From the NCBI RefSeq assembly GCF_030929505.1, contig NZ_JAVFVV010000008.1, positions 227,507 through 291,506 on the forward strand: 64,000 nucleotides of DNA, read 5' to 3'. Both the position numbers and the translations under genes were made by a program. Below, one piece after another: positions 26,724-34,583 of this stretch. The notes beneath the pieces are model-generated. The model was not told where the DNA came from. It made no database searches and saw only the letters and a program-made list of their open reading frames with translations. The stretch's first letter is position 1, and each line of letters opens with the position of its first letter. The DNA is from Mesorhizobium sp. LHD-90 (GTDB taxonomy: Bacteria > Pseudomonadota > Alphaproteobacteria > Rhizobiales > Rhizobiaceae).

Positions 26724-26774
26724 CTATGAAAGCGGGGCGTAATACTGTGCGGCGGCGAAGAGTGCTTTCTTCAT
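26724..26774 (-). CDS. Putative tyrosine leader peptide MKKALFAAAQYYAPLS
   Basis: A 16-codon frame, MKKALFAAAQYYAPLS, ends 93 bases before the TyrA-like start. Codons 11-12 are UAU UAC, two consecutive Tyr codons. The mRNA segment CCGCCGC (codons 7-9) can pair with GCGGCGG that begins in the stop codon, forming a hairpin whose loop carries the Tyr codons. A ribosome stalled on Tyr would cover the first arm. The predicted transcription start falls on or within a base or two of the AUG, so the message is probably leaderless, as I recall for trpL of Sinorhizobium meliloti. It has no Shine-Dalgarno, consistent with that. Translation is not proven. Confidence 0.6.
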   Translation of the reverse strand: MKKALFAAAQYYAPLS

Positions 26775-27136
26775 GCCGGGGCCTATAGGCGCCAGCGGAT
26801 GGAATGTCAATTTATGTCGGCTTGGGGGGAAAGGCGGCCATCCGCGTCAGCCCTCATTCTCGCGTAGCGCCGCACGCCCAGTCGCTTTGGTCCGGCGATC
26901 CTTTTGCATCCCGACGATGGAACATCTGAGCCAGAGGAGAGAACTGGCCACACCACAAATTGCATAGGCCTTGCCCACAAAAGGCTGACTTGTGGGCTCG
27001 GCCAAGTTCGGGCAGGATTATCGTCCGGTCTGGGCAGGTGGGCGACCGTCAATCAACGTCCGGCGAGAGCTTCGACGTTGCCGGCAGCACATCTTGGTCT
27101 TGCAACTATCCAAACGCGACCTTGAGGGAGTTCGTC
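26775..27136. other. Divergent gap between TyrA-like leader and RTX gene
   Basis: This 362-bp region contains the TyrA-leader promoter at its left end. Toward the right is a CCCACAA-N9-TTGTGGG dyad (26974-26996) about 140 bases before the RTX start, which may be an operator or the base of a hairpin. An open frame runs through it into the RTX gene but is not protein-like before the GTG at 27137. Confidence 0.5.
26782..26810 (-). promoter_or_regulatory. Consensus sigma-70 promoter of the TyrA-like leader
   Basis: On the minus strand, a perfect TTGACA (26805-26810) and TATAGG (26782-26787) are exactly 17 bases apart. Initiation seven to eight bases downstream of the -10 places +1 at about 26774-26776, at the AUG of the leader peptide. 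Confidence 0.7.
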
Positions 27137-29338
27137 GTGGCGACTTTTACTGTGACCAATACCAACGATTCTGGAGCCGGCTCGCTGCGCGAGGCGATCG
27201 GCCTGGCCAACGCCAATGCCGACCCGGACACCATCAAGTTTGCCTCCGCGCTTACCGGGCAGACGATCGCGCTGACGACACTCCGCCTCGACGTCTCGAC
27301 CGATATCACCATCGACGGCGACGTGAACGGAGACGACAAGGCCGACATCACGATTTCGGGCAGCGACGCCTTCCAGATCTTCAATATCACCGGAGGTTCA
27401 ACGGACGTCACGCTGGCAAGCCTCGATCTGACCAAGGGTCGCGATAGCGGTAGCCCGGGCGCGGCTGTTGCTTGTAATGGCGGAACTCTGACCGTGGTCG
27501 ACAGCACGATCTCGGACAACCATGCCGCCTCCAACGGCGGCGGCATTGGAGTGTTGTCCGGCACGCTGGCGGTCGTCAACTCCACGATCTCCGGCAACAC
27601 GGCGCAGTCAGCCGGCGGCGGCGTGTATGTCGCCGCTGGTGGTCAAGCCAGCTTCGTGAACGCAACCATCGTCGACAATAGCGCCAAGAGCGGCGGCGGC
27701 ATCTTAGCCCTCGATCCTGTCAACGAGCTGACGATCCGGAGCAGCACCATTGCGGGCAACAGCGCCAGCGAGTCAGGCGGTGGGCTGTATTCGGTTAGCA
27801 CCGTCCCCATCAGCAACTCCGTCATCGCCGGCAACACGGCGCCGACCGACGCGGATGTCTATGGCGGAGCTGGCTTGATTTACGCCGATCATAGTTACTT
27901 CGGCACGACAATCTCAGGCTACACGGACAAGGGCGGCAGCATCAACGGCGGCGGCAACCCGCTGCTGGGCGGTTTGCTCGACAATGGCGGCACGGTGCTG
28001 ACGCTCTCGCCGCTCGACGGCTCGCCGCTGATCGGCGCGGGCGGCAACGCCGGCCTGCCGGCCGACAGCTTCGACATCGATGGCGACGGCGACACTACGG
28101 AGCCCCTGCCGCTCGATGCGCGCGGCGGGACGCGCGTGGTCGGCGGCACGGTCGACATCGGCGCCGTCGAGCAGATCGTCGACGAGACCATCGGCGGCAC
28201 GGCGGCGGCCGACACCATCGTCGGCGGATTGGGCAACGACGTGCTCCGTGGTGGCGCGGGGGGCGACACGATTGACGGGGGGGTGGGCATCGACACCGCG
28301 GACTATTCGGGTTCCGCGCTCGGCGTCAGTGTCAATCTTAACCTCGCCATACCTCAGATTTCTGCCGGGGATGCAAAGGACGACGTTCTGACCGGAATTG
28401 AAAACATCAGAGGTGGCGGGTTGGCTGACGTGCTGACAGGTGACTTTGGGGACAATGTGATCGACGGCCGCGCTGGCGCGGACATTTTGAGGGGTTTCGG
28501 TGGCGACGATCTCTTCTACGTCGACAATATGGGCGACATGGTTCTCGAAACAGCCGGCGAGGGCTTCGACCAGGTCGCAGCGCGAGGTGACTATACGCTC
28601 GGTGCCGGCCAGGACATCGAATGGCTCAACACCACCAATGCTGGTGCGGTGCGCAACATCGACCTGAAAGGCAATGAACTTGCCCAGACGATCGTTGGCA
28701 ACAACGGCAACAACTGGCTTCACGACGGCGGTGTCGGCGGCGGCGATAGGCTTTGGGGTGGCGGGGGCAACGACTATTACACGGTCTATAATTCAACTGC
28801 CATCATTGTCGAAGGCAAAGGCCAGGGCGGCTTCGACCGTGTGGCCGCAGGGGTAAACTATACGCTCGGCGCAGGCGTCCAGGTCGAGTCGCTTCGCACC
28901 ACCAGCCAGCATGCCGCCTACAGCATAAACCTCACCGGCAACGAGTTCGGCCAGCAGATCATCGGCAACGACGGCAACAACCGGCTGGATGGCAAGGGCG
29001 GCAGCGATACCATCCAGACCGGCCTCGGCAACGACACCGTGGTGTTCTCGGCCGCCCTTGACGGTAGTGCCGACACAATCACCGACTTCATCGTCTCCGA
29101 CGATCAGATTGCACTGGACGACTTTGTATTCACGGCGCTTGGCGTCGGCGCGCTCGATGCATCCGCTTTCAAGGACGTCGCCCTTGCGCCGATGGATGCC
29201 GACGATCGCATCATCTACAACTCGAATACCGGATCGTTGTTCTATGACGCAGACGGGCTTGGCGGCGCGGCGGAAGTCAAGTTCGCGTCCGTCTCGATCG
29301 GCATTTCTCTGACCGCTGCCGATTTCGTGGTGATCTAG
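27137..29338 (+). CDS. Beta-helix / RTX calcium-binding secreted protein
   Basis: The 733-residue protein starts MATFTVTNTNDSGAGSLREAI (first residue from GTG), the entry strand of a right-handed beta-helix found in polymorphic outer-membrane and adhesin-like proteins. Repeating beta-helix rungs run to about residue 330. RTX nonapeptide repeats (GGxGxDxLxGG type) then appear in patches: DTIVGGLGNDVLRGGAGGD, DNVIDGRAGADILRGFGGDD, and NRLDGKGGSDTIQTGLGND. The end is a typical rhizobial RTX C-terminus (DQIALDDFVF ... LTAADFVVI). No cleavable signal peptide is visible, so export by a type I secretion system is likely; no such system is in the window. AGGGAG six bases before the GTG fixes the start. 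Function (adhesion, polysaccharide binding or enzyme) is unknown. Confidence 0.83.
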   Translation: MATFTVTNTNDSGAGSLREAIGLANANADPDTIKFASALTGQTIALTTLRLDVSTDITIDGDVNGDDKADITISGSDAFQIFNITGGSTDVTLASLDLTKGRDSGSPGAAVACNGGTLTVVDSTISDNHAASNGGGIGVLSGTLAVVNSTISGNTAQSAGGGVYVAAGGQASFVNATIVDNSAKSGGGILALDPVNELTIRSSTIAGNSASESGGGLYSVSTVPISNSVIAGNTAPTDADVYGGAGLIYADHSYFGTTISGYTDKGGSINGGGNPLLGGLLDNGGTVLTLSPLDGSPLIGAGGNAGLPADSFDIDGDGDTTEPLPLDARGGTRVVGGTVDIGAVEQIVDETIGGTAAADTIVGGLGNDVLRGGAGGDTIDGGVGIDTADYSGSALGVSVNLNLAIPQISAGDAKDDVLTGIENIRGGGLADVLTGDFGDNVIDGRAGADILRGFGGDDLFYVDNMGDMVLETAGEGFDQVAARGDYTLGAGQDIEWLNTTNAGAVRNIDLKGNELAQTIVGNNGNNWLHDGGVGGGDRLWGGGGNDYYTVYNSTAIIVEGKGQGGFDRVAAGVNYTLGAGVQVESLRTTSQHAAYSINLTGNEFGQQIIGNDGNNRLDGKGGSDTIQTGLGNDTVVFSAALDGSADTITDFIVSDDQIALDDFVFTALGVGALDASAFKDVALAPMDADDRIIYNSNTGSLFYDADGLGGAAEVKFASVSIGISLTAADFVVI

Positions 29339-29386
29339 AAGGCTGCTGAGCAAGGCGTGTCTGGGGGCGAAAGCGGACATTCAAGC

Positions 29387-30091
29387 TCAGACGCCCTCGA
29401 TCTTCTCCAGCAGTGCCGGCAATTCGCCGAGATGCGCGAGCTCGCGAAAACGCGCGTCTCCCGCCGGCGGCTCGACATGTTCAAGAACCCAGGTCAGCGG
29501 ATGCGGCACGAACACGCCCCAGCTTCCGGCCCGGATCGCCGGCACCACGTCGGATTTCAGCGAGTTGCCGATCATCATCGCATGTTCGGCGCCGTCGCCG
29601 TGGCGGGCGAAGATGCGCTGGTAGGTGGCGGCCGACTTGTCGCTGACGATCTCCACCGCATCGAAAAAATCGCCCAGCCCGGACTGCGCCAATTTTCGTT
29701 CCTGGTCGAACAGGTCGCCCTTGGTGATCAGCACGATGCGGTATCGGCCCGCCAGCCCTGCAAGCGTGTCGGCCGCATGCGGCAAGGTCTCGACCGGATG
29801 CGACAGCATTTCGCGGCCGGCGTCGAGGATCTGGCCGATGACGGCGGCAGGCACTTTTCCATCGGTCACCTCGACCGCCGTCTCGATCATCGACAGCGTA
29901 AAGCCCTTTATGCCGAAGCCGTAGTGCGCAAGATTGCGTTTCTCCGCTGCGAGCAGCCGTTCAGCAAGATCCTTCGGCTCGGCGAAATCGGCCAGCAGCG
30001 CCTGGAACCGCTCCTCCGTCAGCCGGAAGAACTGCTCGTTCTGCCACAGCGTGTCGTCGGCATCGAAGCCTATGGTGGTCGGGGCGGGCAT
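29387..30091 (-). CDS. HAD-superfamily hydrolase
   Basis: The 234-residue protein has the HAD nucleophile motif GFDADDTLWQN (Asp-x-Asp-x-Thr), motif II ITKGD, and motif III/IV MIGNSLKSDVVPA. It is most like phosphoglycolate/haloacid phosphatase-type members with a helical cap; substrate is unknown. The start MPAPTTIGFD was chosen because 84 in-frame codons upstream are Arg/Gly-rich and run over the neighbouring LysR gene's end. Confidence 0.88.
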   Translation of the reverse strand: MPAPTTIGFDADDTLWQNEQFFRLTEERFQALLADFAEPKDLAERLLAAEKRNLAHYGFGIKGFTLSMIETAVEVTDGKVPAAVIGQILDAGREMLSHPVETLPHAADTLAGLAGRYRIVLITKGDLFDQERKLAQSGLGDFFDAVEIVSDKSAATYQRIFARHGDGAEHAMMIGNSLKSDVVPAIRAGSWGVFVPHPLTWVLEHVEPPAGDARFRELAHLGELPALLEKIEGV

Positions 30092-30150
30092 GGTCGCACC
30101 TCGTTCGTGCCGCAACGGGCTACCGCACCTTGGCCGTGGCGCGCAACCGG

Positions 30151-31077
30151 CTACGCACCCGACGGCGTCAGGCGCGCCTCCTCGAGAATCCAGTCGCGGA
30201 AGGCGACGATGCGCGGGTCGTCGGCGACCGCTGCCGGATAGGCCAGATGATAGGCATATTCCGGCCTCACCTTGATGCCGAGGTCGAAGGGCCGCACCAG
30301 CCGCCCCTCCGACAGGTCGTTTGCCACCATCGAGAAATCGCACAGCGCGACCACATTACCCTCGACCGCCGCCTGGATGACGAAGGATGAATCGGTGAAG
30401 AGCAGGCAGCGGCTGTCATCAAAATCCTCGACGCCGGCGGCCGCCATCCACATGCGCCAGTTCGGCCAGGTGACGCCCTGCCGCGACCATTCGATGTGGA
30501 CCAGCGTGTGTTGCAGAAGGTCGCGCGGCTTCTCCAGCGGCGGCCCGGATTTCAGCAGGCGCGGGCTGCACACCGGGAAAATGACGTTGTCGAACAGCCG
30601 GTGCGTGGCGACGCCCGGATATCGTCCGGTGCCGAAGCGGATCGCGACATCCACGTCGTCCTGGTCGAAGTCGCGCAGGTCGGAGGAGATGTCGAAACGT
30701 AGGTCGATGCCCGGGCACTGGCCGCGAAACCGGTCGAGCCGCGGCACCATCCATTTTGAGGCGAAGGTGCCGTCCATGGTCAGCTTGAGCTGGGCGATGC
30801 CGCGCGCCAGTTTTTTCGCCCGCGCCACCGCGCTCGCCAAGCCCTCCAGCGCCTCGGCCGCCGCCTCGTGGAACACGGCGCCCGCCTCGGTGAGACGGAT
30901 GCTGCGGCTGCTGCGGATGAACAGCGCCATGCCGAGCTGGTCCTCGGTCTCCTTGATCTGGTGGCTGACAGCGGCCGGGGTCAGGCCGAGTTCTTCCGCC
31001 GCGCGCGAAAAATTCAGGTGACGGCTGGCGGCGTCGAACACCTTCAGAGCGCGTGTGCCGGGAATGTGGAGCGCCAT
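30151..31077 (-). CDS. LysR-type transcriptional regulator, GcvA-like
   Basis: The 308-residue protein has an N-terminal winged helix-turn-helix (ALKVFDAASRHLNFSRAAEELGLTPAAVSHQIKETE) and a C-terminal effector domain, the GcvA type common in rhizobia. It is divergent from a DUF1127 gene across about 107 bp that contain a clear T-N11-A type palindrome, so it likely regulates itself and the neighbour. The effector is unknown. Confidence 0.92.
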   Translation of the reverse strand: MALHIPGTRALKVFDAASRHLNFSRAAEELGLTPAAVSHQIKETEDQLGMALFIRSSRSIRLTEAGAVFHEAAAEALEGLASAVARAKKLARGIAQLKLTMDGTFASKWMVPRLDRFRGQCPGIDLRFDISSDLRDFDQDDVDVAIRFGTGRYPGVATHRLFDNVIFPVCSPRLLKSGPPLEKPRDLLQHTLVHIEWSRQGVTWPNWRMWMAAAGVEDFDDSRCLLFTDSSFVIQAAVEGNVVALCDFSMVANDLSEGRLVRPFDLGIKVRPEYAYHLAYPAAVADDPRIVAFRDWILEEARLTPSGA

Positions 31078-31092
31078 CGATCTTCAAATGAA

Positions 31093-31111
31093 ATTTGCAG
31101 ATGCGGCAAAT
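31093..31111. promoter_or_regulatory. LysR-type operator ATTTGC-N7-GCAAAT
   Basis: A perfect inverted repeat (six-base arms, seven-base spacer) with T-N11-A geometry sits 16 bases from the LysR gene start and 74 bases from the DUF1127 start. That is the usual place for autoregulation by a LysR protein. Confidence 0.65.
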
Positions 31112-31184
31112 ATTGCTCGTTTTTCGTTTCTATTTCAATCGCCTATCTAAAAGGTACCAAATAGCTCTTGAAAAGGCATTTCAA

Positions 31185-31415
31185 ATGTCCGCCCTTACCG
31201 TCACAACCGGCCGGCACCGCGATTCCAGCCTGTCGACGCTGGCCTTGCGCCTGCTCGAATTCCTGCACGCGAAAATCTCCCGGCGCCAGGCGATCGAGGA
31301 GCTGGAAAAACTCTCCGACCACGATCTGCAGGATGTCGGACTGGAACGCCGCGACATTGCGGCGGCAATCGACGGCGAGATGAACCGGATCAGTCTGCGC
31401 ACGCTGGGCCGGTAG
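31185..31415 (+). CDS. DUF1127 domain protein
   Basis: The 76-residue basic protein ends in the DUF1127 motif: ISRRQAIEELEKLSDHDLQDVGLERRDI. Small DUF1127 proteins in rhizobia and relatives have been tied to phosphate and C1 metabolism and to RNA maturation; no role is certain for this copy. The start was set at the ATG with AAAAGG about ten bases upstream. The divergent LysR regulator and shared operator suggest joint control. Confidence 0.85.
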   Translation: MSALTVTTGRHRDSSLSTLALRLLEFLHAKISRRQAIEELEKLSDHDLQDVGLERRDIAAAIDGEMNRISLRTLGR

Positions 31416-31436
31416 CCCGTCACCGCCGCAACGGCG

Positions 31437-32018
31437 TCAGGGTTTTGCCGGCGTCACGATCTCGTAGGTGCAGGCGAAGGATGCCGCCGCTATGCGGTAG
31501 GTATCGCTCGTATCGGTCGGAACCTGCACGATGGCGTCGCCGGGCTTTGCCGTCATTGCCTCGCCCCACGGTGCGGTGAAGCTGAATTCACCGATCTCGG
31601 CGGGCACGATGAAATAGCCCATGTCCGAGCCTTTCGGCGCGAAGGCGCGCCAGCCTTGCTCGTCAGGCTCGGACTGCGCCTCGCCATAGCGGGTCGGGAA
31701 TTTCGCGGCCTTGACCAGAATCTCCTCGTTGCCGGTTTCCGGGCAGCGGTTGCGCACCACCCAGTCGCCTTCTTCCGCGGGTTTGGATCTTGTCTCCGCA
31801 CCCTCGCCCTTGATGATGGTGACGATCACCTCGCCCGGCCTAGCCGGCCGGGCATCGACGGGTCTGGTCTTGCGGGCAATTCCGGTCCGAGCCTCGGCCT
31901 TCGCCTTTTCGAACAGCTCGATCTGGTTTCTTTCGGTCGTCGCGCCATAGGCATGGGGAGCGGTCGCCAACCCCGCCGCGACAAAAACGGAAAGCAGAAC
32001 GGACTGTGCGGTTGCCAT
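31437..32018 (-). CDS. Secreted hypothetical protein
   Basis: The 193-residue protein begins with a signal peptide (MATAQSVLLSVFVAAGLATA, cleavage after AHAYG or nearby). The mature part has no domain I recognise. It contains a Cys near residue 98 (VVRNRCPETG) and another near 184 (ASFACTYE), perhaps one disulfide. The start is supported by GAGGGCGAGC upstream. It faces away from dnaB across a 291-bp gap. Confidence 0.7.
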   Translation of the reverse strand: MATAQSVLLSVFVAAGLATAPHAYGATTERNQIELFEKAKAEARTGIARKTRPVDARPARPGEVIVTIIKGEGAETRSKPAEEGDWVVRNRCPETGNEEILVKAAKFPTRYGEAQSEPDEQGWRAFAPKGSDMGYFIVPAEIGEFSFTAPWGEAMTAKPGDAIVQVPTDTSDTYRIAAASFACTYEIVTPAKP

Positions 32019-32309
32019 TTGCTCGCCCTCGATTGAACCCGGCACATCATAAACACGAAGCCTTGCCAAGCCAATGTGGCGGCCGGTTGAAGCGAATCTG
32101 GACCGCATTGATGTTCTTGATATGTTCGGGTTGAACTGCTAGCTTCGACGGATAGGAGTCAAGTCGATTCCGGTTGCTGAAAAACTGTCCTGTGGATCGT
32201 TTGCGGGCCCTGTGGACCGTGGGATCAAAGGTGCAAGGGTGGGCCGCCTGCAATTGACTCACCGCCATCCCCTTCTGCTACCGAATGGCGGGCTGGATTC
32301 GAGGACAAG

Positions 32310-33800
32310 ATGGCAGAGGCAGCACGCAAGCTCAGCGTGGCGGAGACGCCGCTTTACCGGGAGGCGCCGAACAATATCGAGGCCGAGCAGGCGCTGCTCG
32401 GCGCCATTCTGGTCAACAACGACGCCTTCTACCGCGTCTCCGACTTCCTCAAGTCGGCGCATTTCTACGAGCCGCTGCACCGCAAGATTTTCGAGGTGGC
32501 GGGCGAACTGATCCGGATGGGCAAGATGGCCAATCCGGTGACCATGAAGACATTTTTGCCGGCCGACGAGAAGGTCGGCGACATGACGGTGGCGCACTAT
32601 CTGGCGCGGCTGGCGGCGGAGGCCGTCACCGTCATCAACGCCGCAGACTACGGCCGCGCCATCTACGATCTCGCCACCCGCCGCGCGCTGATCACGGTGG
32701 GCGAGGACATGGTCAACATCGCCTATGACGCGCCGGTCGACATGTCGCCGCAGTCGCAGATCGAGGACGCCGAGCGGCGGCTGTTCGAGCTTGCGGAAAC
32801 CGGCCGCTACGACGGCGGCTTCGAGAGTTTTTCCGACGCCATCAAGACGGCGATCGACATGGCCAGCGCCGCCTATATGCGCGACGGCCACCTCTCCGGC
32901 ATCGCCACCGGCCTGCGCGACCTCGACAGCCGCATGGGCGGGCTGCAACCCTCCGACCTGATCGTGCTGGCGGGACGCCCCGGCATGGGCAAGACTTCGC
33001 TGGTCACCAACATCGCCTTCAACGTCGCCCATGCCTACGAGCCGGCGCAGCAGGCCGACGGTTCGTTCAAGGCGGCGAACGGCGGCGTCGTCGGTTTCTT
33101 CTCGCTCGAAATGTCGTCGGAACAGCTCGCCACCCGCATCATCTCCGAGCAGGCGGAGGTCCCCTCCTCCAAAATCCGCCGCGGCGACCTGACCGAGACC
33201 GATTTCGAAAAACTGGTCGGCTGCACGCAGATGCTGCAGAAAATCCCGCTGTTCATCGATTCGACCGGCGGCATCTCGATCGCCCAGCTCGCGGCGCGCG
33301 CCAGGCGGCTGAAGCGCCAGCGCGGGCTCGACGTTATCGTCATCGACTATATCCAGCTCATGACCGGCTCATCGAAGCGCGCCAGCGAGAACCGCGTGCA
33401 GGAAATCACCGAGATCACCACCGGGCTGAAGGCGCTGGCCAAGGAACTCGCCGTGCCGATCATCGCGCTGTCGCAGCTTTCCCGACAGGTGGAGAGCCGC
33501 GAGGACAAGCGGCCGCAGCTTTCGGACCTGCGCGAATCGGGCTCGATCGAACAGGACGCCGACGTGGTCATCTTCGTCTATCGCGAGGAATATTATCTCA
33601 AGAACAAGGAACCGAAGCCCGGAACCGACGAATACATCAAATGGGAAGGCGCAATGAACGATGCGCGCGGCAAGGCCGAGGTCATCGTCGCCAAGCAGCG
33701 CCACGGGCCGACGGGCACCGTGTCGCTGGCCTTCACCGGCGAATACACGCGCTTCTCCGACCTGGCCGAGGAGCATCATCTGCCGGAGAGGTATGAGTGA
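32310..33800 (+). CDS. dnaB: Replicative DNA helicase DnaB
   Basis: DnaB is the hexameric 5'-3' helicase at the replication fork. The 496-residue protein has the N-terminal DnaB domain (about 20-125), a linker, and a RecA-type motor with Walker A AGRPGMGKTS (about 223), Walker B VIVIDYIQLMTG and the SQLSRQVESRED block. Length is normal and no intein is present. A toxin-antitoxin pair follows 79 bp downstream. Confidence 0.97.
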   Translation: MAEAARKLSVAETPLYREAPNNIEAEQALLGAILVNNDAFYRVSDFLKSAHFYEPLHRKIFEVAGELIRMGKMANPVTMKTFLPADEKVGDMTVAHYLARLAAEAVTVINAADYGRAIYDLATRRALITVGEDMVNIAYDAPVDMSPQSQIEDAERRLFELAETGRYDGGFESFSDAIKTAIDMASAAYMRDGHLSGIATGLRDLDSRMGGLQPSDLIVLAGRPGMGKTSLVTNIAFNVAHAYEPAQQADGSFKAANGGVVGFFSLEMSSEQLATRIISEQAEVPSSKIRRGDLTETDFEKLVGCTQMLQKIPLFIDSTGGISIAQLAARARRLKRQRGLDVIVIDYIQLMTGSSKRASENRVQEITEITTGLKALAKELAVPIIALSQLSRQVESREDKRPQLSDLRESGSIEQDADVVIFVYREEYYLKNKEPKPGTDEYIKWEGAMNDARGKAEVIVAKQRHGPTGTVSLAFTGEYTRFSDLAEEHHLPERYE

Positions 33801-33832
33801 GCGGCGGTATCGCTCTGGAAAAAATCCGCATT

Positions 33833-33865
33833 CCATGCAATATATGCAACATGCATGAGGTGCAT
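33833..33865 (+). promoter_or_regulatory. Putative operator of the toxin-antitoxin pair
   Basis: The word ATGCA occurs three times, and GCAT again, within 33 bases just before the antitoxin gene, giving overlapping dyads such as TGCA-N5-TGCA and TGCAT-N4-TGCA. A possible -10 (TATATG) lies inside. Such clustered dyads are typical of antitoxin autoregulation. Confidence 0.5.
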
Positions 33866-33879
33866 GAAAGGACGCGGAC

Positions 33880-34137
33880 ATGATCAAGGTCAGCTCGGCG
33901 GAATTCCAGCGCAACATCGGTCGCTACCAGGACATGGCCCTGACGCAGCCGGTTTTTGTCACGCGCAATGGGCGGGAACGGACGGTAACGGTCTCGGTCG
34001 AGGAGTATCGCCGGCTGAAGCGGCGGGATCGAGAAGTGCTGGGGCTGGACGATTTTACCGAAGAGATGATCGCGGCAATAGAGGCCAGCGAGCCCTCGCC
34101 GGAAGCCGAAGCCTTCAATCATGAATACAAAGGCTGA
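33880..34137 (+). CDS. Phd/YefM-type antitoxin
   Basis: The 85-residue protein begins MIKVSSAEFQRNIGRYQDMA and continues with PVFVTRNGRERTVTVSVEEYRRLKRRD. This is the Phd/YefM fold: an N-terminal DNA-binding strand-helix unit and a C-terminal acidic tail for toxin neutralisation. It precedes the toxin by two bases, antitoxin-first, as expected. The upstream ATGCA cluster is a likely autoregulatory operator. Confidence 0.85.
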   Translation: MIKVSSAEFQRNIGRYQDMALTQPVFVTRNGRERTVTVSVEEYRRLKRRDREVLGLDDFTEEMIAAIEASEPSPEAEAFNHEYKG

Positions 34138-34139
34138 TT

Positions 34140-34580
34140 TTGGCGCCCCTTCCGAAGCCGGTTCCAGGATTGGTCATTCGCTACAGCTATCTGTGGGCAA
34201 ATGAACATGACGCCGGCCGGGAAGAGGGCCGCAAAGACAGGCCTTGCGCAATAATCGTGTCGGTCGAGACCGACGAAGGCACGACATCCGTTGTCGTGCT
34301 GCCGATATCGCATAGCCCGCCGGCGGGCGGCGTGCCCGCGATCGAAATCCCGCTGGACACCAAACGCCGTCTCGGGCTGGACGACGAGCGATCCTGGGTC
34401 GTTCTATCGGAAGCCAACCAATTCGTCTGGCCCGGTTTTGACCTGCGTTTCTCAAAACCGGGCGATGCATCGAGCGTTGCTTACGGCGAAATGCCCGCGA
34501 ACTTCTTCCGCGATCTGCGTGCTGCTTTCGTCAAGGTGCTCCGCGAAAAGCGCGCGCGTCTGGTCTCCAGGACCCAATAA
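34140..34580 (+). CDS. PemK/MazF-like toxin
   Basis: The 146-residue protein has RKDRPCAIIVSVE and VVVLPISHSPP near the N-terminus and SEANQFVWPGFDLR later, a pattern I associate with PemK/MazF-like plasmid-maintenance toxins of alphaproteobacteria, which cut mRNA. The start is TTG with AAAGG about seven bases upstream; no in-frame ATG lies nearby. Pairing a Phd-type antitoxin with a PemK-like toxin is a mixed combination. The pair sits between dnaB and radA. The family call is by pattern memory only. Confidence 0.65.
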   Translation: MAPLPKPVPGLVIRYSYLWANEHDAGREEGRKDRPCAIIVSVETDEGTTSVVVLPISHSPPAGGVPAIEIPLDTKRRLGLDDERSWVVLSEANQFVWPGFDLRFSKPGDASSVAYGEMPANFFRDLRAAFVKVLREKRARLVSRTQ

Positions 34581-34583
34581 TCA

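Noticed and set aside
26974..26996. CCCACAA-N9-TTGTGGG dyad as a quorum-sensing lux-type box
   Set aside because: Length and half-sites do not match lux-type boxes, and no LuxR gene is near; kept only as an unspecified dyad.
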